Below, piece by piece: positions 42,101 to 52,400 of a stretch of DNA of 64,000 bases (the stretch's first letter is position 1; each line of letters opens with the position of its first letter). The position numbers and the translations under genes were made by a program. A model generated the notes under the pieces. It worked only from the letters and a program-made list of their open reading frames with translations, did no database searches and was not told the origin of the DNA. This stretch comes from a virus, in the IMG/VR virus record IMGVR_UViG_3300035698_010970, positions 1 to 64,000 of that record, one strand, 5' to 3'.

Positions 42101-44565
42101 TCTGGAATAGCAGAGGTAGCAACCGTGAGGGTTGTCGCATCCACGACCGTGATAGAAGCGCCTCCGGCAAGCTGCCAGGAATCGATAAGATCTGGTCGAT
42201 CGGGTTCGACCAACATGCCAATGTGTTGCACGTCGTTGCACAACAAGGCTCCTACGAGGTAAAGGTGGTCGTCGTTGTGGGCTCCGAACCCTACGCCCGA
42301 AAATACTCCGTCGTACGTGACAGAGACGGCATTCACATAGAATCGCGAAGCTACGACAATCGAAGAGGGAGTCGAGACATCGATTTCCCGACTCCAAACA
42401 GCCGGGATACCCGTGCCAAACGGGCCAGGAGTTTGGGCTACGACCGGGTAGACGCCTGACTCAAACGTGAACTCCGGAGATCCGATAGGTTCCAAGTCCT
42501 CGCTATTCGTTGTCTCGTCAACCCCAAACAGGTTCCACGGGGGGTTGGCCTCGAAGGGGGCAAGTGTTCCATCGAAATTGACCGTCTCACCTTCAGGGGT
42601 GATCTCCGCGGATGGGAGCGCAATCTCGTGGTTGCTGCGGTTGAGCAGCAGCGTTGTTGGGCTGTTGATAGCAGCCGTATAGGACTTCTCAAAACCTAGG
42701 TATCGGTGACTGATGTGTAGCGGCTTACGAGGCTTCTTTGGTCCAAGAACAACGGCAAAGGGGTAGCGCTGGTCGGCTTGCGATCCTCCGCCGGGGAGGC
42801 CCACTCCCGAAGAGAACACGACATTTCCTCCGGTCTGGATATCATACTTGTTGAGTACGAGTCCCAAGGAGTTGAGACCCACCATCTCCATGATGGGAGA
42901 AGGGAACCAAACGTAGTCAACCTCCACCTCCATAGCCCCTAGAGGCATGAGCGGGATCGGGATGACTGTCCTCACCAGTCCGAGATAAGGGTTGACTGCG
43001 AGGACTTCGACCTCGACGCCGTTGACTCGAACGGTAACGTCCTGAGCTGAAGCGGGAGAGCCATCTCCCCAACCTTTGACGAGAGGGCCGCAGTCAGTCT
43101 TGAAAGTGTTCTGAGCCAGGGCACCGCTGCCTGTGAACGGGCTTTCTTGTCCATGCAGGAAGTTCCACGCTGCCGAGAAGACCGTTTGAGACGATGTGTA
43201 CCTCAGGTCCGTGATCTGGAAGTTAGCAACTTCGTACGATCCAGAAGGGTCCAGTACGAACTCAGCCCCAGCAGCAATCGTAGGGATACCCGTGAAGAAG
43301 TCTATAGTGTTAGAGACGACGGGGCAGTCGTCTATGACGACCGTCATGGTGTTGGCTTGCTGATTCCTTACCAAGCCAAACGTAGTAGGTTGCGTGCTCC
43401 AACTCTGGGGGACGTTGACGATGTAGGGGCCCGACGAGACCTGAATGAAGTCGTTGCCACCAATCCTCTGAAGAGAGATGAGGGTCTGAACTCCGCCGTC
43501 TGAAACCGTGAACGTTGCGACCGTGCCGTCAAACAGTGCTGGGCTGAACGCCGCAGTCGTGGCGTCAATACCAACCTCAACTCGGAAAGATGACCCAGGG
43601 AGAACCTTCCCGCTTGTGTCTTGGAAACCCCAACCGTAGCTTACTCCGGCTTGTTTTTGGAGGATCAGGTTCGAGTTGATGATGTTTGAGGATCCCGTCC
43701 CTACTTCCGTTCCAAGGAAGGAACTCGCAGCACTAGGAAGCGTGGAACCGTCATAGACGACAGCATCAGCAGGACTGATACTCATCGTATACTGTGTTTC
43801 CGTCATCCCTTGGACGCCAAGCTCAACTTGCGAGAAGTCTCCGGCAACAGGATGGGCCACGCCTAAGACCGTGATAGGAACGGGGAACGTTGTCAGGAAC
43901 GCGTAAGCCGTCGGGTCTTCGATGCCCGGAGAGAAGGCCACCTCCGGAAGCATGTCCTGCTCAAAGTCGACGAGAATAGTATCGCCATCAACGGGCGTAA
44001 CCGTGTAAAGAGGCGGCTCCCCTTTGCTCAGGATGTTACGAGCAACATTATCGGGAGGCATCATCGGGGCGCCCGAGCTTGTGTAGACGTTGCTGACCGT
44101 GACGTCGTACAAGCCTCCAAGCGTTGTTCCCGTGTGGTGGATCAACGCTGAAGTGGCTCCTGCAGATCCGGTCATTCCTACTTCGATCGAGGTGGGAGTC
44201 GAAGGAGCCGCACCGAAGATGTCTGTCAGGGCATAGTTTGTTGGATCAAAGAAGTCTGCATCCGTGAGCATCTCAACCGAGAAGAAAACCTCGATGGTGT
44301 AGCCCGTGATCGAAACAGCACTGGTGACTGCACCAAAGACTTGTCCAAGGCAGCCGTAACTACTTAGCCCGTAGGGCTTTCCACCGTAGCCTCCAGAGAC
44401 ATAGGAAGGCACTGGAGGAGGGTTTACAGAACCGTAGGGGCCATGACCATAAGGTTCTCCCCCATACCCCGAGCCAGGCCCGTGAGGTTGCGGTACAAGA
44501 ACCCCACCTACGGAGCCGTATGGACCCCATCCGTAGGGATCCTGTCCGTTTCCTTGCAGGGGCAT
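39136..44565 (-). CDS. Giant fiber/adhesin protein with PYG repeats and lectin-like domains (1809 aa)
   Basis: N-terminus (1-85) carries three G-x-PYG-xx-YG(S/C) units (DPYGWGPYGS, EPYGHGPYGS, KPYGLSSYGC). Fibronectin/Ig-like strands follow. Two regions look like LamG/concanavalin folds, at about 320-440 (SFRVEVGIDATTAAF) and about 1155-1315 (ARIRVDSAITSDL, HTYRALIDPSTDSVTVVIDD). The tail end is Gly/Ser/Pro-rich. Probably a receptor-binding adhesin that contacts cell-surface sugars. No enzyme motif. Eight nt upstream of it lies the beta-helix gene stop. Confidence 0.75.
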   Translation of the reverse strand: MPLQGNGQDPYGWGPYGSVGGVLVPQPHGPGSGYGGEPYGHGPYGSVNPPPVPSYVSGGYGGKPYGLSSYGCLGQVFGAVTSAVSITGYTIEVFFSVEMLTDADFFDPTNYALTDIFGAAPSTPTSIEVGMTGSAGATSALIHHTGTTLGGLYDVTVSNVYTSSGAPMMPPDNVARNILSKGEPPLYTVTPVDGDTILVDFEQDMLPEVAFSPGIEDPTAYAFLTTFPVPITVLGVAHPVAGDFSQVELGVQGMTETQYTMSISPADAVVYDGSTLPSAASSFLGTEVGTGSSNIINSNLILQKQAGVSYGWGFQDTSGKVLPGSSFRVEVGIDATTAAFSPALFDGTVATFTVSDGGVQTLISLQRIGGNDFIQVSSGPYIVNVPQSWSTQPTTFGLVRNQQANTMTVVIDDCPVVSNTIDFFTGIPTIAAGAEFVLDPSGSYEVANFQITDLRYTSSQTVFSAAWNFLHGQESPFTGSGALAQNTFKTDCGPLVKGWGDGSPASAQDVTVRVNGVEVEVLAVNPYLGLVRTVIPIPLMPLGAMEVEVDYVWFPSPIMEMVGLNSLGLVLNKYDIQTGGNVVFSSGVGLPGGGSQADQRYPFAVVLGPKKPRKPLHISHRYLGFEKSYTAAINSPTTLLLNRSNHEIALPSAEITPEGETVNFDGTLAPFEANPPWNLFGVDETTNSEDLEPIGSPEFTFESGVYPVVAQTPGPFGTGIPAVWSREIDVSTPSSIVVASRFYVNAVSVTYDGVFSGVGFGAHNDDHLYLVGALLCNDVQHIGMLVEPDRPDLIDSWQLAGGASITVVDATTLTVATSAIPDFVRRKCAETGPLDQRFQILEGTQAGVYTIQNILDGSDGVSTVTLTSDNTFPEDPSVFGNTFFPAYFEVKWDGGVEGTQPFTYRLAIRNDRKRSPLGFAQLFLGGSLTGLSLTLDGAPKFAIPANSVLTFPTSDRGQVFFGHLDRQAASNSLWSFVQYSLEPDLSTFKFKGIVAEADMTELPEEHLNNVWFVTQGFGYSEIDSSGDALLLKSVASNNMPGVEGLDLSFGYARLEAFLDKTESLDLDAIFRVESGTQGSGDAQIIVRDGEREVRLSTVLYEETATERRLVTDLPSISLSGLLLPGDPTSQGWVKSGSLTVERVQGKVIQFGQVAGESLSYTANFSDYFAELLPSGGRILEARIRVDSAITSDLTGDTGILWGTDAGPPGSARGVGIKLHIPVGILPAQVVLFDIDSGVEVSAFSFDFADGSEHTYRALIDPSTDSVTVVIDDLVLGVVAYGANFTVTPTDDQVLFGLTGSSTEASVALGSFSVSTLPASNVFRTLGVWLGGDLSNIDNWELPRTDALMFSNSDLGAAIEPMDWTADIQVRIHRDPTWGVTIIRPDLPPPPFFSGNFATQITEPSAGWINVEYQDLPRLGDSSPIGFVAFGALDPASVTQQRWEDVRYRIYQYPDETLIAPHHMVLNQWNVINSGELTKDTTFETLVVTSLDNQTISLKAGGITADRVFSLTYTNFDGSTATLFPDSFTLDLTSQTVTLNDGVFLWPPVLIDDLDNGVLFSAIGGDPSDEGDFEQIELEQNLINIPVTVTFAPGKPVTCTYLNTQPLLSGVTLLNEGTPPVPKSRICETLAEAIFGTVVEDPTDISGDPDTIDNSPYRTVQFANVPSDAFYEDLKFLEVDNGGLSGQLSSFCDDQSKLAGLRDLSFSGLAFTETGGFFLSDGTPGSPGAAGAGSGAALSGGFLMASGGTAPLGGDLSEALLYPPFTASSVTSPPVPGTPGIVGWGVVGVMYDTGTLVSTTLFFTAGISFP

Positions 44566-44572
44566 TCGTTCC

Positions 44573-47500
44573 TTATGCCGTACCGGTGATTGCTACCACT
44601 AGACCATCACCTTGCGTGAGAATTGGGGCGCCGCCACCGTGGGTCATCCGAATGTTGAGAACCGAGTTGGTTGGGATAGGGGAGACTCCCCCATAGGTGA
44701 CTGCGGGTGTCGCAACAACTCCCGCAGATAGCGTGTCTGCAAAGAAAGGTGCAATCACTGCACCAAGCAGTGCTCCAGCAGGGCTGTAAGCTTCCACCTC
44801 TACAATAACGTTACCCGGCCCCAGAGGAAGAATGGCAAGGTTAACGTAGACCGCCACCTGCGTGATGGTAAACCCTGCGCTATATGCCAAGATGCTGTAT
44901 TCGTCCACCACGTTTGGAGAAACAACTCCAACAGGCACTAACAGGTTCCGAGAGATGACCTTCTCAGCGGATCCTCCTACTCCGGTCGAGGCTGCCGTGA
45001 CTCGGCCTTGGGCATCAACCGTGATGTTAGAGTTTGTGTATGAGCCAGCCGCAACGCCAGAGTTGGGGAGACCCAGTGTAACGTTGGAGTTCGCGCCACC
45101 ATCAAGAAGCGTAAGGTGAGCGGGCGTGACCTGAAGGGCTCGCTCCGCCGTCAACACGCCCGAGTTGCCAATAGTGACGTACGGAGCACCTATTGGCGCC
45201 CCGCCGCCGCCAGCGGCAGTCAAGTCGTAAAGCGTTCCCGCAGTGTCCTTGTAGTAGGGGATGTCCGCACTAGCAGCACCACCGCTACCGTCGGAGACAA
45301 AGATGCCGTTTTGGCCGAGGGGAATCGAAGCCTCACCAATCTGCTCAAAGCCAAGCACAGAATCTAGGATGAGAATTTGGTTTAGTCCAGCATAGAGTCT
45401 AGCTTGGTCCGGGTACGTACCTGGAGTAGTTAATGCTCCACCACCGATGGAGAAGTCGCCAAGAAAAGCATTGAGCGCCCCAGCCACCGTGTCTGCCACG
45501 AACGCCACATCAGCCATGGGGCCAGATTCCGTGGTCGTAAGGGTGATGGGGTTGCCTGCACCTGGCCAGGTCGCGACCAGACCCGTGTTGTGCTGGAGCA
45601 GGTCCTGGATCCCTCCAACACCGGCAAACAGCTCACCGCCCGCAAACGTGACATCTACTCGACCATGACTCGTCGAGAAAGTGGCGACTCCTGCCAGGGC
45701 ACCCGAGTCCACGAAGTTACCTGCGGCCGTAAGAGACGCCGGAGTTGCCGTTGTGGGGTTGGCCACTCGAATCGCACCAAAGGGCTCGACTGCGACAGGA
45801 GCACTTGTGAGTCCAGGAACAAGGTAAAGGTCTCCAGCAGTCGCCGCAAGGCCGACCGTTGACGCATCCACGTTTCCGCCGAGCACAAAGACCGAACCTC
45901 CCGCAGGACTGTTCGCGCCAGATATAGCATGAGAGTTACCCGCACCCACCACCACGTTGCCCATAGTGGCGGAGCCGCCAATCGCTGCGGAGTTGCCCTG
46001 GCCGCTTGCCGTCTGAAGGCGGAGGTTGTAATTGCGAAACAGGGGACCACCAGGGGCGTTCTGAGAAGCCTGAAGGATAACACTCGCCCCGGGAACGCTA
46101 TCGTTCCAAAGCAAGTTGCCCATTTGAATCAGAGGTCCGCCAAAGGCGTTGGCCTGAATTCGGATCTCTTCTGCGTTGATCGCTCCAACGCCGATACCCT
46201 GAACAACTCGAAGGGTACCGTCACCGCTTACGGGGTCTGCAAGCGGTGGCGGGTTCGAAGCCACCCCTGAACCGTGGATCTCAACAGCGTCGGCATCCGC
46301 AATGATAACACGGCCAGCGCCGACAAGACGAAGAGGTACCATGCCTGCGAAGGTGAAGCTATCGTAGGCATCGTCCAAGGTTGCGATTGCGGTGCCCGCA
46401 GCCGCCGAATAGGAGATCGCGTCTTGAACGTTTTCTGCCGGGATGCCAGACAGCGCGTTGTTGTAAAACAACGACGTGGGTTGCGTGAGTGCAGATAGAA
46501 CAACCGTAGGACCGTTGGTAATCGGTCCGTACTCTGAGGCCCCGAGACCAAGAGTAGCGCTGCCGACCACCGCCGTGTCGTCCATGTTGATACCGAGAAG
46601 GCTGGCGGGATCGTTCCCCGTACCAAGCAGGCTTTCTCGCAACATGACACGGAGATCGCCAGGAACACCAAGGGCTCCCGGGTTTCCTCGGATAGCATCG
46701 GAGATCGTGAGGTCTTCTTTGAGAAGCTGGCAGTCCTCGAACCGCACCATAGGTGCAAAGGTGTCGACGCAGAACCGAGTAGCTCCAACGCCGGTCTGCT
46801 CGAAAAGGCAGTTGCGGAAGTTGGCTTCAGTGCCCGCTCCGCCAACTCGCTGAGCGTCCATGATGGCAGCAGAGTTACCGCTAAACCGACACTCGATCGC
46901 AGAGATGAATCCCGTGTTTCCCGGAGCCGCGTCTAAAGCTAGAGCAACAGCCGTGTCTTGCGTTGCAGCATTTTGCAGAGCCGAGGTCTCATACATGACC
47001 ATGGAACCCTGCTCGACACCAATAGCTGCGCCTTGACCTGCTCCGTCACCTGTGTTGATGACCTTGCAGTTGGTCATGTAGACCGTGCCAAGACCAACCT
47101 TGCGGAAAGTAGGGTTGGTTGTCGAACCACCGTTCTCAAACACAAGACCATGCAAATGTACGTTGTCCGCGAGGTCAGTCATAACTGCCGAGAACGTTGC
47201 AGCAGGAGCGCCGAGGTTCAAGGCTCGCACACGTACCGAGTAATCCGTGGAGCCTTGGAACCCGCCCGTCGATGGCCATGCCATGACGTGAACGAAGGGA
47301 GCAAAGAGGATGTCCTCAACGTACAACCCAGGTCGTACGGCGACGATGACTGGGTTGTCTTCGCTGGGGACTACCCCGCCGTTGAAGGTAGGATCGAGCT
47401 GCGCAGCTTGAATAGCATCGGAGATGGTCGAGAAGTTCGCATACCCCTCAGCTACCGCTGGATCGTTTGGAGCGTTGGAGTAGTCACGTCCTCGGTTCGC

Positions 47501-47980
47501 GTCAACGTAGATGATGCGACCACTAGCCGCTACAGGTTGTACCAACCCTAGAAGAGCTTGAAGGTTCTTGTTCTGGTCGTCAGCCCATCCCGTGGCGTCG
47601 GCATCGATCGGAATGATCGCTGTCTCGTCTCGTCGCTCCCCTGCGGATACGAGACAAAGGTTTCCTAAGATAGTTTGGAAGCGTACTCGAATGTACTCTT
47701 CGGTAACTGTGGCACCATCGTCGACAACTTGACGAACCTGGTAAGCACCTTCGTTATCCACCGTGAAGGTGATAGGTCCTGGTCCCGTTGCGGAAGACAG
47801 CACCGCAGCTGACGGAGTCCGCGCGGGAGGCGGGCCATCTGGCGTGAAGGTGAGCGCCCAGCTGACCGTAACAAACGGTCCACCGACGTAGCTGAGGGTA
47901 ATTACATCCCCAGCCCGTGCATCTTCACGGCTCTGGGAGACTAGGGGTACAAGTCCGTTTACGAGGCTCTGAATCGCCAT
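44573..47980 (-). CDS. Tail spike/fiber with parallel beta-helix (1135 aa)
   Basis: From residue about 155 the sequence reads RIIYVDANRGRDYSN, FSTISDAIQAAQ and NPVIVAVRPGLYVEDILF, the usual opening of pectin-lyase-like right-handed beta-helix proteins. Helix turns continue to about 460 (VHLHGLVFENGG, AVALALDAAPGNTGFISAIECRF). The C-terminal part has LGLPNSGVAAGSYTNSNI and VDAQGRVTAAS, a repeat common at tail-fiber ends. A role in binding or trimming surface polysaccharide is likely; catalytic residues are not obvious. Confidence 0.8.
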   Translation of the reverse strand: MAIQSLVNGLVPLVSQSREDARAGDVITLSYVGGPFVTVSWALTFTPDGPPPARTPSAAVLSSATGPGPITFTVDNEGAYQVRQVVDDGATVTEEYIRVRFQTILGNLCLVSAGERRDETAIIPIDADATGWADDQNKNLQALLGLVQPVAASGRIIYVDANRGRDYSNAPNDPAVAEGYANFSTISDAIQAAQLDPTFNGGVVPSEDNPVIVAVRPGLYVEDILFAPFVHVMAWPSTGGFQGSTDYSVRVRALNLGAPAATFSAVMTDLADNVHLHGLVFENGGSTTNPTFRKVGLGTVYMTNCKVINTGDGAGQGAAIGVEQGSMVMYETSALQNAATQDTAVALALDAAPGNTGFISAIECRFSGNSAAIMDAQRVGGAGTEANFRNCLFEQTGVGATRFCVDTFAPMVRFEDCQLLKEDLTISDAIRGNPGALGVPGDLRVMLRESLLGTGNDPASLLGINMDDTAVVGSATLGLGASEYGPITNGPTVVLSALTQPTSLFYNNALSGIPAENVQDAISYSAAAGTAIATLDDAYDSFTFAGMVPLRLVGAGRVIIADADAVEIHGSGVASNPPPLADPVSGDGTLRVVQGIGVGAINAEEIRIQANAFGGPLIQMGNLLWNDSVPGASVILQASQNAPGGPLFRNYNLRLQTASGQGNSAAIGGSATMGNVVVGAGNSHAISGANSPAGGSVFVLGGNVDASTVGLAATAGDLYLVPGLTSAPVAVEPFGAIRVANPTTATPASLTAAGNFVDSGALAGVATFSTSHGRVDVTFAGGELFAGVGGIQDLLQHNTGLVATWPGAGNPITLTTTESGPMADVAFVADTVAGALNAFLGDFSIGGGALTTPGTYPDQARLYAGLNQILILDSVLGFEQIGEASIPLGQNGIFVSDGSGGAASADIPYYKDTAGTLYDLTAAGGGGAPIGAPYVTIGNSGVLTAERALQVTPAHLTLLDGGANSNVTLGLPNSGVAAGSYTNSNITVDAQGRVTAASTGVGGSAEKVISRNLLVPVGVVSPNVVDEYSILAYSAGFTITQVAVYVNLAILPLGPGNVIVEVEAYSPAGALLGAVIAPFFADTLSAGVVATPAVTYGGVSPIPTNSVLNIRMTHGGGAPILTQGDGLVVAITGTA

Positions 47981-48036
47981 GTGACGCTCTCCAAGGGGTT
48001 CACTGGGGCGCAGCTATAGGCCGAGCACCGAAAAAA

Positions 48037-49443
48037 CTACAAGACAAATTGGGCTGAAACGTCCTCTCCCGTAACGGCCTGAGGAACACGGACCCCAAGA
48101 CGATCTACCGCAACTCGGTAAGTCTGACCTACGGCAACGACTGGAGGGCGCGAATCGAGTCGCAACAGACTATGAGCAACACGAACATTGGTGATGTTTG
48201 ACCCGCCCGCAATAGCACCCACAGGCCCTCCCGTGGGGCCTAGTAGAGCCTCAAGACGGTAGCTCCCAGCGTTCGGACCTGCTGCAAAAGTGACTATCTC
48301 ACCCTCTTGAGCATTGGACCAGTCTTGGGACAGGTCTTGAATCTCTCCTCCCTCTAGAATGTGGGCATCCCCTGAAAGGTTTGATGGGGATGTGGTGTAT
48401 GCGCGAGGGGAGCTATCCGCTCCAAATACCATGCGCAGAACTTCCACGACACGATGTTGCCCGAGGGTGAAGACATCGGATCCTCCGTTCGTCCCTGAAG
48501 CATTCTCGCCACTTAGGATCTCAAGGATAGCTCCGGGGCAAATGTTGCGGAAGTCGCGCATAGGATCGGAGAACAAAGTCCGGTCCGTAAGCGTGATCCC
48601 TCCCGTTCCCGTGACTGACTTAGCCCCTGTACAGAACTTTCGGAAGTCTTCGTAGTAGTAGGAGTTTAGCTCCCAAGAGACCGTGTCCTCGAATTGGTCC
48701 CCGAAAAACTCCCGAAACAAATGCAGGTAATCGTACAGGGTGTGTGCAGGCTTGAGTGCTCGAAGCACCATTTCAGCGTTTTTCTGCGTACGGAAGGGGT
48801 CTTCGGGGAAACCCGTTCCGAGGGAACCCTGAATGGTGTTTCCAGTGTTGGGGTCGGTCCAAACAGAGCAATCGCTAAGAGTAACTTCGAACTCGAACTG
48901 CTCCGGGAAACCCCACGCAGAGTTGGGATCTCGCTGAAAGGAGGCTTTCTCCAATACTTCGACTGTCGCTTGGGTAATCAGATCAACGCCGCTCTTCTGT
49001 ACGTCTAGCTTTGCGCCTTCCAGGAGGAGGCCAATCATCCGCTCAAGGAAAGTTCGATAGCTGACGTCTCCAGGGATATCGGGAACCCCAACCTTGGGGT
49101 CTATCTCAGGGAAGATCAACGTTCCGACGGTCTGCCACAAGAACTCCGGACGCGTGAAGTTGATGCTCCCATCGAGGTGGGCCATCTCGGCCGTGATTTG
49201 GATTTGAGCAAGCGTCTCGGCAATAGCTTGAAACTGCAGGGAATAGTAAGGACCTGTGATCTGCGAGACGTAGTTCGACGGCAACACCTGGTAGAAGGTG
49301 TTCATGATCTGGTCTGTCAGATCCTGAAGGTTGTTGGTAGCGTTCTGGCCTTGCAGGAGGGCGGGAGCAGGGTTCTGATTAAGAACAAAGGGAATCAGAC
49401 TGGTCGCGCGGTTGGGATCAGGCTTGCCCTCTACGCTCGACAT
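48037..49443 (-). CDS. Baseplate/tail protein next to baseplate J (468 aa)
   Basis: The N-terminal half is helical (DLTDQIMNTFYQVLPSNYVS, LQFQAIAETLAQIQITAEMA), as in tail protein I or other wedge proteins that follow J-type genes. The C-terminal half is beta-rich (VGQTYRVAVDRLGVRVPQAV). It starts at an ATG overlapping the J-like gene's TAA by one base. Position is the main evidence. Confidence 0.65.
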   Translation of the reverse strand: MSSVEGKPDPNRATSLIPFVLNQNPAPALLQGQNATNNLQDLTDQIMNTFYQVLPSNYVSQITGPYYSLQFQAIAETLAQIQITAEMAHLDGSINFTRPEFLWQTVGTLIFPEIDPKVGVPDIPGDVSYRTFLERMIGLLLEGAKLDVQKSGVDLITQATVEVLEKASFQRDPNSAWGFPEQFEFEVTLSDCSVWTDPNTGNTIQGSLGTGFPEDPFRTQKNAEMVLRALKPAHTLYDYLHLFREFFGDQFEDTVSWELNSYYYEDFRKFCTGAKSVTGTGGITLTDRTLFSDPMRDFRNICPGAILEILSGENASGTNGGSDVFTLGQHRVVEVLRMVFGADSSPRAYTTSPSNLSGDAHILEGGEIQDLSQDWSNAQEGEIVTFAAGPNAGSYRLEALLGPTGGPVGAIAGGSNITNVRVAHSLLRLDSRPPVVAVGQTYRVAVDRLGVRVPQAVTGEDVSAQFVL

Positions 49444-52400
49444 TAGGAGATCTCCGTATAGGTGAAGTTAAAGTTGCCCGTCTCGAAGAACTCAATGTCG
49501 AATGCATTGAGGTTTTTCGCTCCCGCATTAGTCGGCCCTACAACATAGGTAACTCGGTAGACATAATTCGTCGGACTATCGCCAACAGGTAGAGAGATTA
49601 GAACCCGGTTAGAGGTTCTCCGCAACCTCTCCTCTTCGATCTCAAGGTTGCCTGCTGTGGGAAAGGCAAGCGTTAGGGTAGCGTCGTCAGAGAATCCGGG
49701 GATGCTCAAGCCTTCAGCTCCAATGATGAACGCTTTGCCTGGTTGTGTTCCCAAGGATAGCGGGTCTACAATTTGTAGTTCCAGCGGTGTGTCACCTTGG
49801 AACACGCCTCGAAACTCTGTCTCCGGCCCCCCACCTGTTGTGGTTGCTGAGTTCAGCTCCTCATCGAGAAGCCACACCAGCACTGTTTCCGTGCTGATAG
49901 GCGCAAAGTCCGAGCCTCTAATGAAAGTAGAGTCTCCAGACTGGCTAGACGCCAACAACTCGCGGACCACACAAGCATCCACACTACGAGCGAGCTTCAC
50001 CACGGGGACTTCTACGAAGTCAACACCTTCGGTGTTCTTTAGGAGACTAACCACGTCAGATTGACGAATCGACGAGCCAAGAGGAGAGTTGGAGAAGAAC
50101 TGTGCAAGGTTCGAGCGAACTCTGCGATCAACAATCGATGTCGGAACTCCCGCCCTCTTGACGATGGTGGCTGTGATGTCCACCGGAACAGCAACCGTCT
50201 CTTTGACCAGAACATCTGCCGTGATGTGTTTGCTGTTGCTAACATCCTCTTGCGCAGCGATTACCGCCAAGTTGACGACGTACGAAACCGTGAAGTTTTC
50301 GTCGTGGAAGTAGTCGATGCTCAGACGTTGGCCCGAAGAAATGCCTCTCCCCAGTACGCGCTTGATGGACACCGCAGTCGTCTCGTTACCAGGAAGAATT
50401 GTGTAGTCACTCACTCCCGAGGGATCAAACGGACCCCGATACTCCACCGTGCGGTCAAGGTTAAAGACTCTAATCGTAAAGGAGTCTGCGCCCAGGTTGT
50501 TGAGAAACTCCGGGAACTCCCCAATGATCACATGCTCCTCGTTGAGAACTCCGATTTTCTCTCCCGTGGGTGCTCCGTTGACTTGGAAGATCTCGATGGC
50601 GCTCTGAGCCTCGACAGACTTTCCGTCCTTGAGAGGGTCGTCAAGGCGGAAAAGGCCGTAGGCGTCCTCTTCGAGAGACCCGGTCACAACACCTGTAACG
50701 GACTGAATCTCTCGCACAGGCTGACGTGGCAAAACGAACCGGCGGCTCGCCACAAGGCGGTAGTCGCCCAGTACGATATCTCCGAACGTGACCGTTGGCT
50801 GCGGTTGTGTTGTATCAAGTTTGATGGTCTTGAAGTTTTCGACTACAGCGTTTGAAAGGTTGAACTCCACGCCTGTAGACGCATTCCGCAAGCCAAGGCT
50901 TGCATTGGGGAAGTTCAACATCTCCGCAAGGGGGTTGTCTGCGGACAGATCTGAGTCGATAGCTTGGAAACGAAGATCGAGGATGTTGCCAACAGGCACG
51001 AACTGCACGTTGAACTTCCGCTCGAAGCGGAAAGCAAACGTGTCGGAAACCGTTGCAAGGCTCTCACCTCGAATGTATGCGTCTACCTTGCCCCCAGCAT
51101 GCTTGAGATAATCGGGATCGAAGTCTCGCTGCATCAAGTCGTTGCCTGGTGTAACGATGAAGCTCTCTAGAACTCCGGGAAGGTTTGCCAAGGTTTGGCG
51201 ATATCCCGCTTCCGTGCCCGAATCCACGGAGGCCAGAGCGTTCTTGCTACGCTCCGCCAGTTGAACGTTGGTTTCGACTTCCCGGCCCCCAAACGTTCGT
51301 CCTGGGTTCGTAACTGCGAGACTTCCCGTCGTGTTGGTTATGACAGTGTTGATTTGGCCAGCTGCCAAGTTCCCAGAGCTACCAGGGTTCTCGGCTCGAA
51401 TAGGTACATCGACGGAGAACAAGCCTGTTGAGGGGTTGAAAAAACTGGCAGCGTTCTCGACGGGAATCGATGCCTCCTCGGTGGAGACAAAGAAAACTCC
51501 TCCGGAAGAGATCCTTGTACCGAGAGGAATCGGGATGGTTGCTGAGGGTCGTCGGCTCGTGAAGAAGGTGCCCAGACCACGAGCCCGGATACCAGGTTTA
51601 CGCGTAACCCCCACATTGGAAGCCAGCTGCTCGAAAGAGTGGTCGATAAGCGCTTGAGTCTGGTTGCTCGTGATGCCGAATGCCTTCTTGAGCGCTAGCT
51701 TGTATGCCGAACTATCGACCGGAGTAGGGTTGCCGGAGGCTCCTACACCATCCACTCGTACGAGAGTGTCGAAACTCTGCGAACGGTGAAGGAAATCCAC
51801 TACGAAACGAACCTTCTCACTCTCCGCAGCAACAGGGTCGATCACGGTATCTCGAATAACCGCACCCGGCTGTAGGGCTAGCTGGGGGTTCGTTCGAAGT
51901 ACCGAGGAAATGAGACGGTTCGTGATATCCGAACGCGTAACGGTTGGGAAAGCTCCCAAGTTGAGGCTAATCGTCACCGGGTTGCCAAACACCTCGATTG
52001 AAAAGGGGCTTTCCAATTCGGTGTTTGTGGTCGCGTCGAACGTGATGGCCGTAACTACGTAGTAAAGAGGCTCGGAGATGGGTGTTGCTGCAAAGGCGCC
52101 AATAGGAACCGTAGGCGGCAAGCTTGAAGGGCCATTGTTTCGATTGTGTTTGAACCGAATGTACTCCACCTGTCGAACACTCTCCACCGTCACTGATGTT
52201 CGAATTCTGGCGGTAGTCTCTGGGACCTCGGACACGCTCGTGAAGTCCGACTGCAGAAGATTGGCTTGCTCGTCGTAGGTGATAGCTTCGGCAAGCTCGT
52301 CAGTCAGGGAGACGTCCTCAAGCTTCTCGATGACATCCCCCCCTCGGGTCTGCGTTTGCTTGATCTGCAAGAACAGCGGGTCGGCTGCGGGCTGTCCCGC

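Noticed and set aside
47981-48036. TATAGC with an upstream T-run as a promoter for the beta-helix gene
   Set aside because: No -35 resemblance and only loose similarity to the 29-bp element; likely chance.
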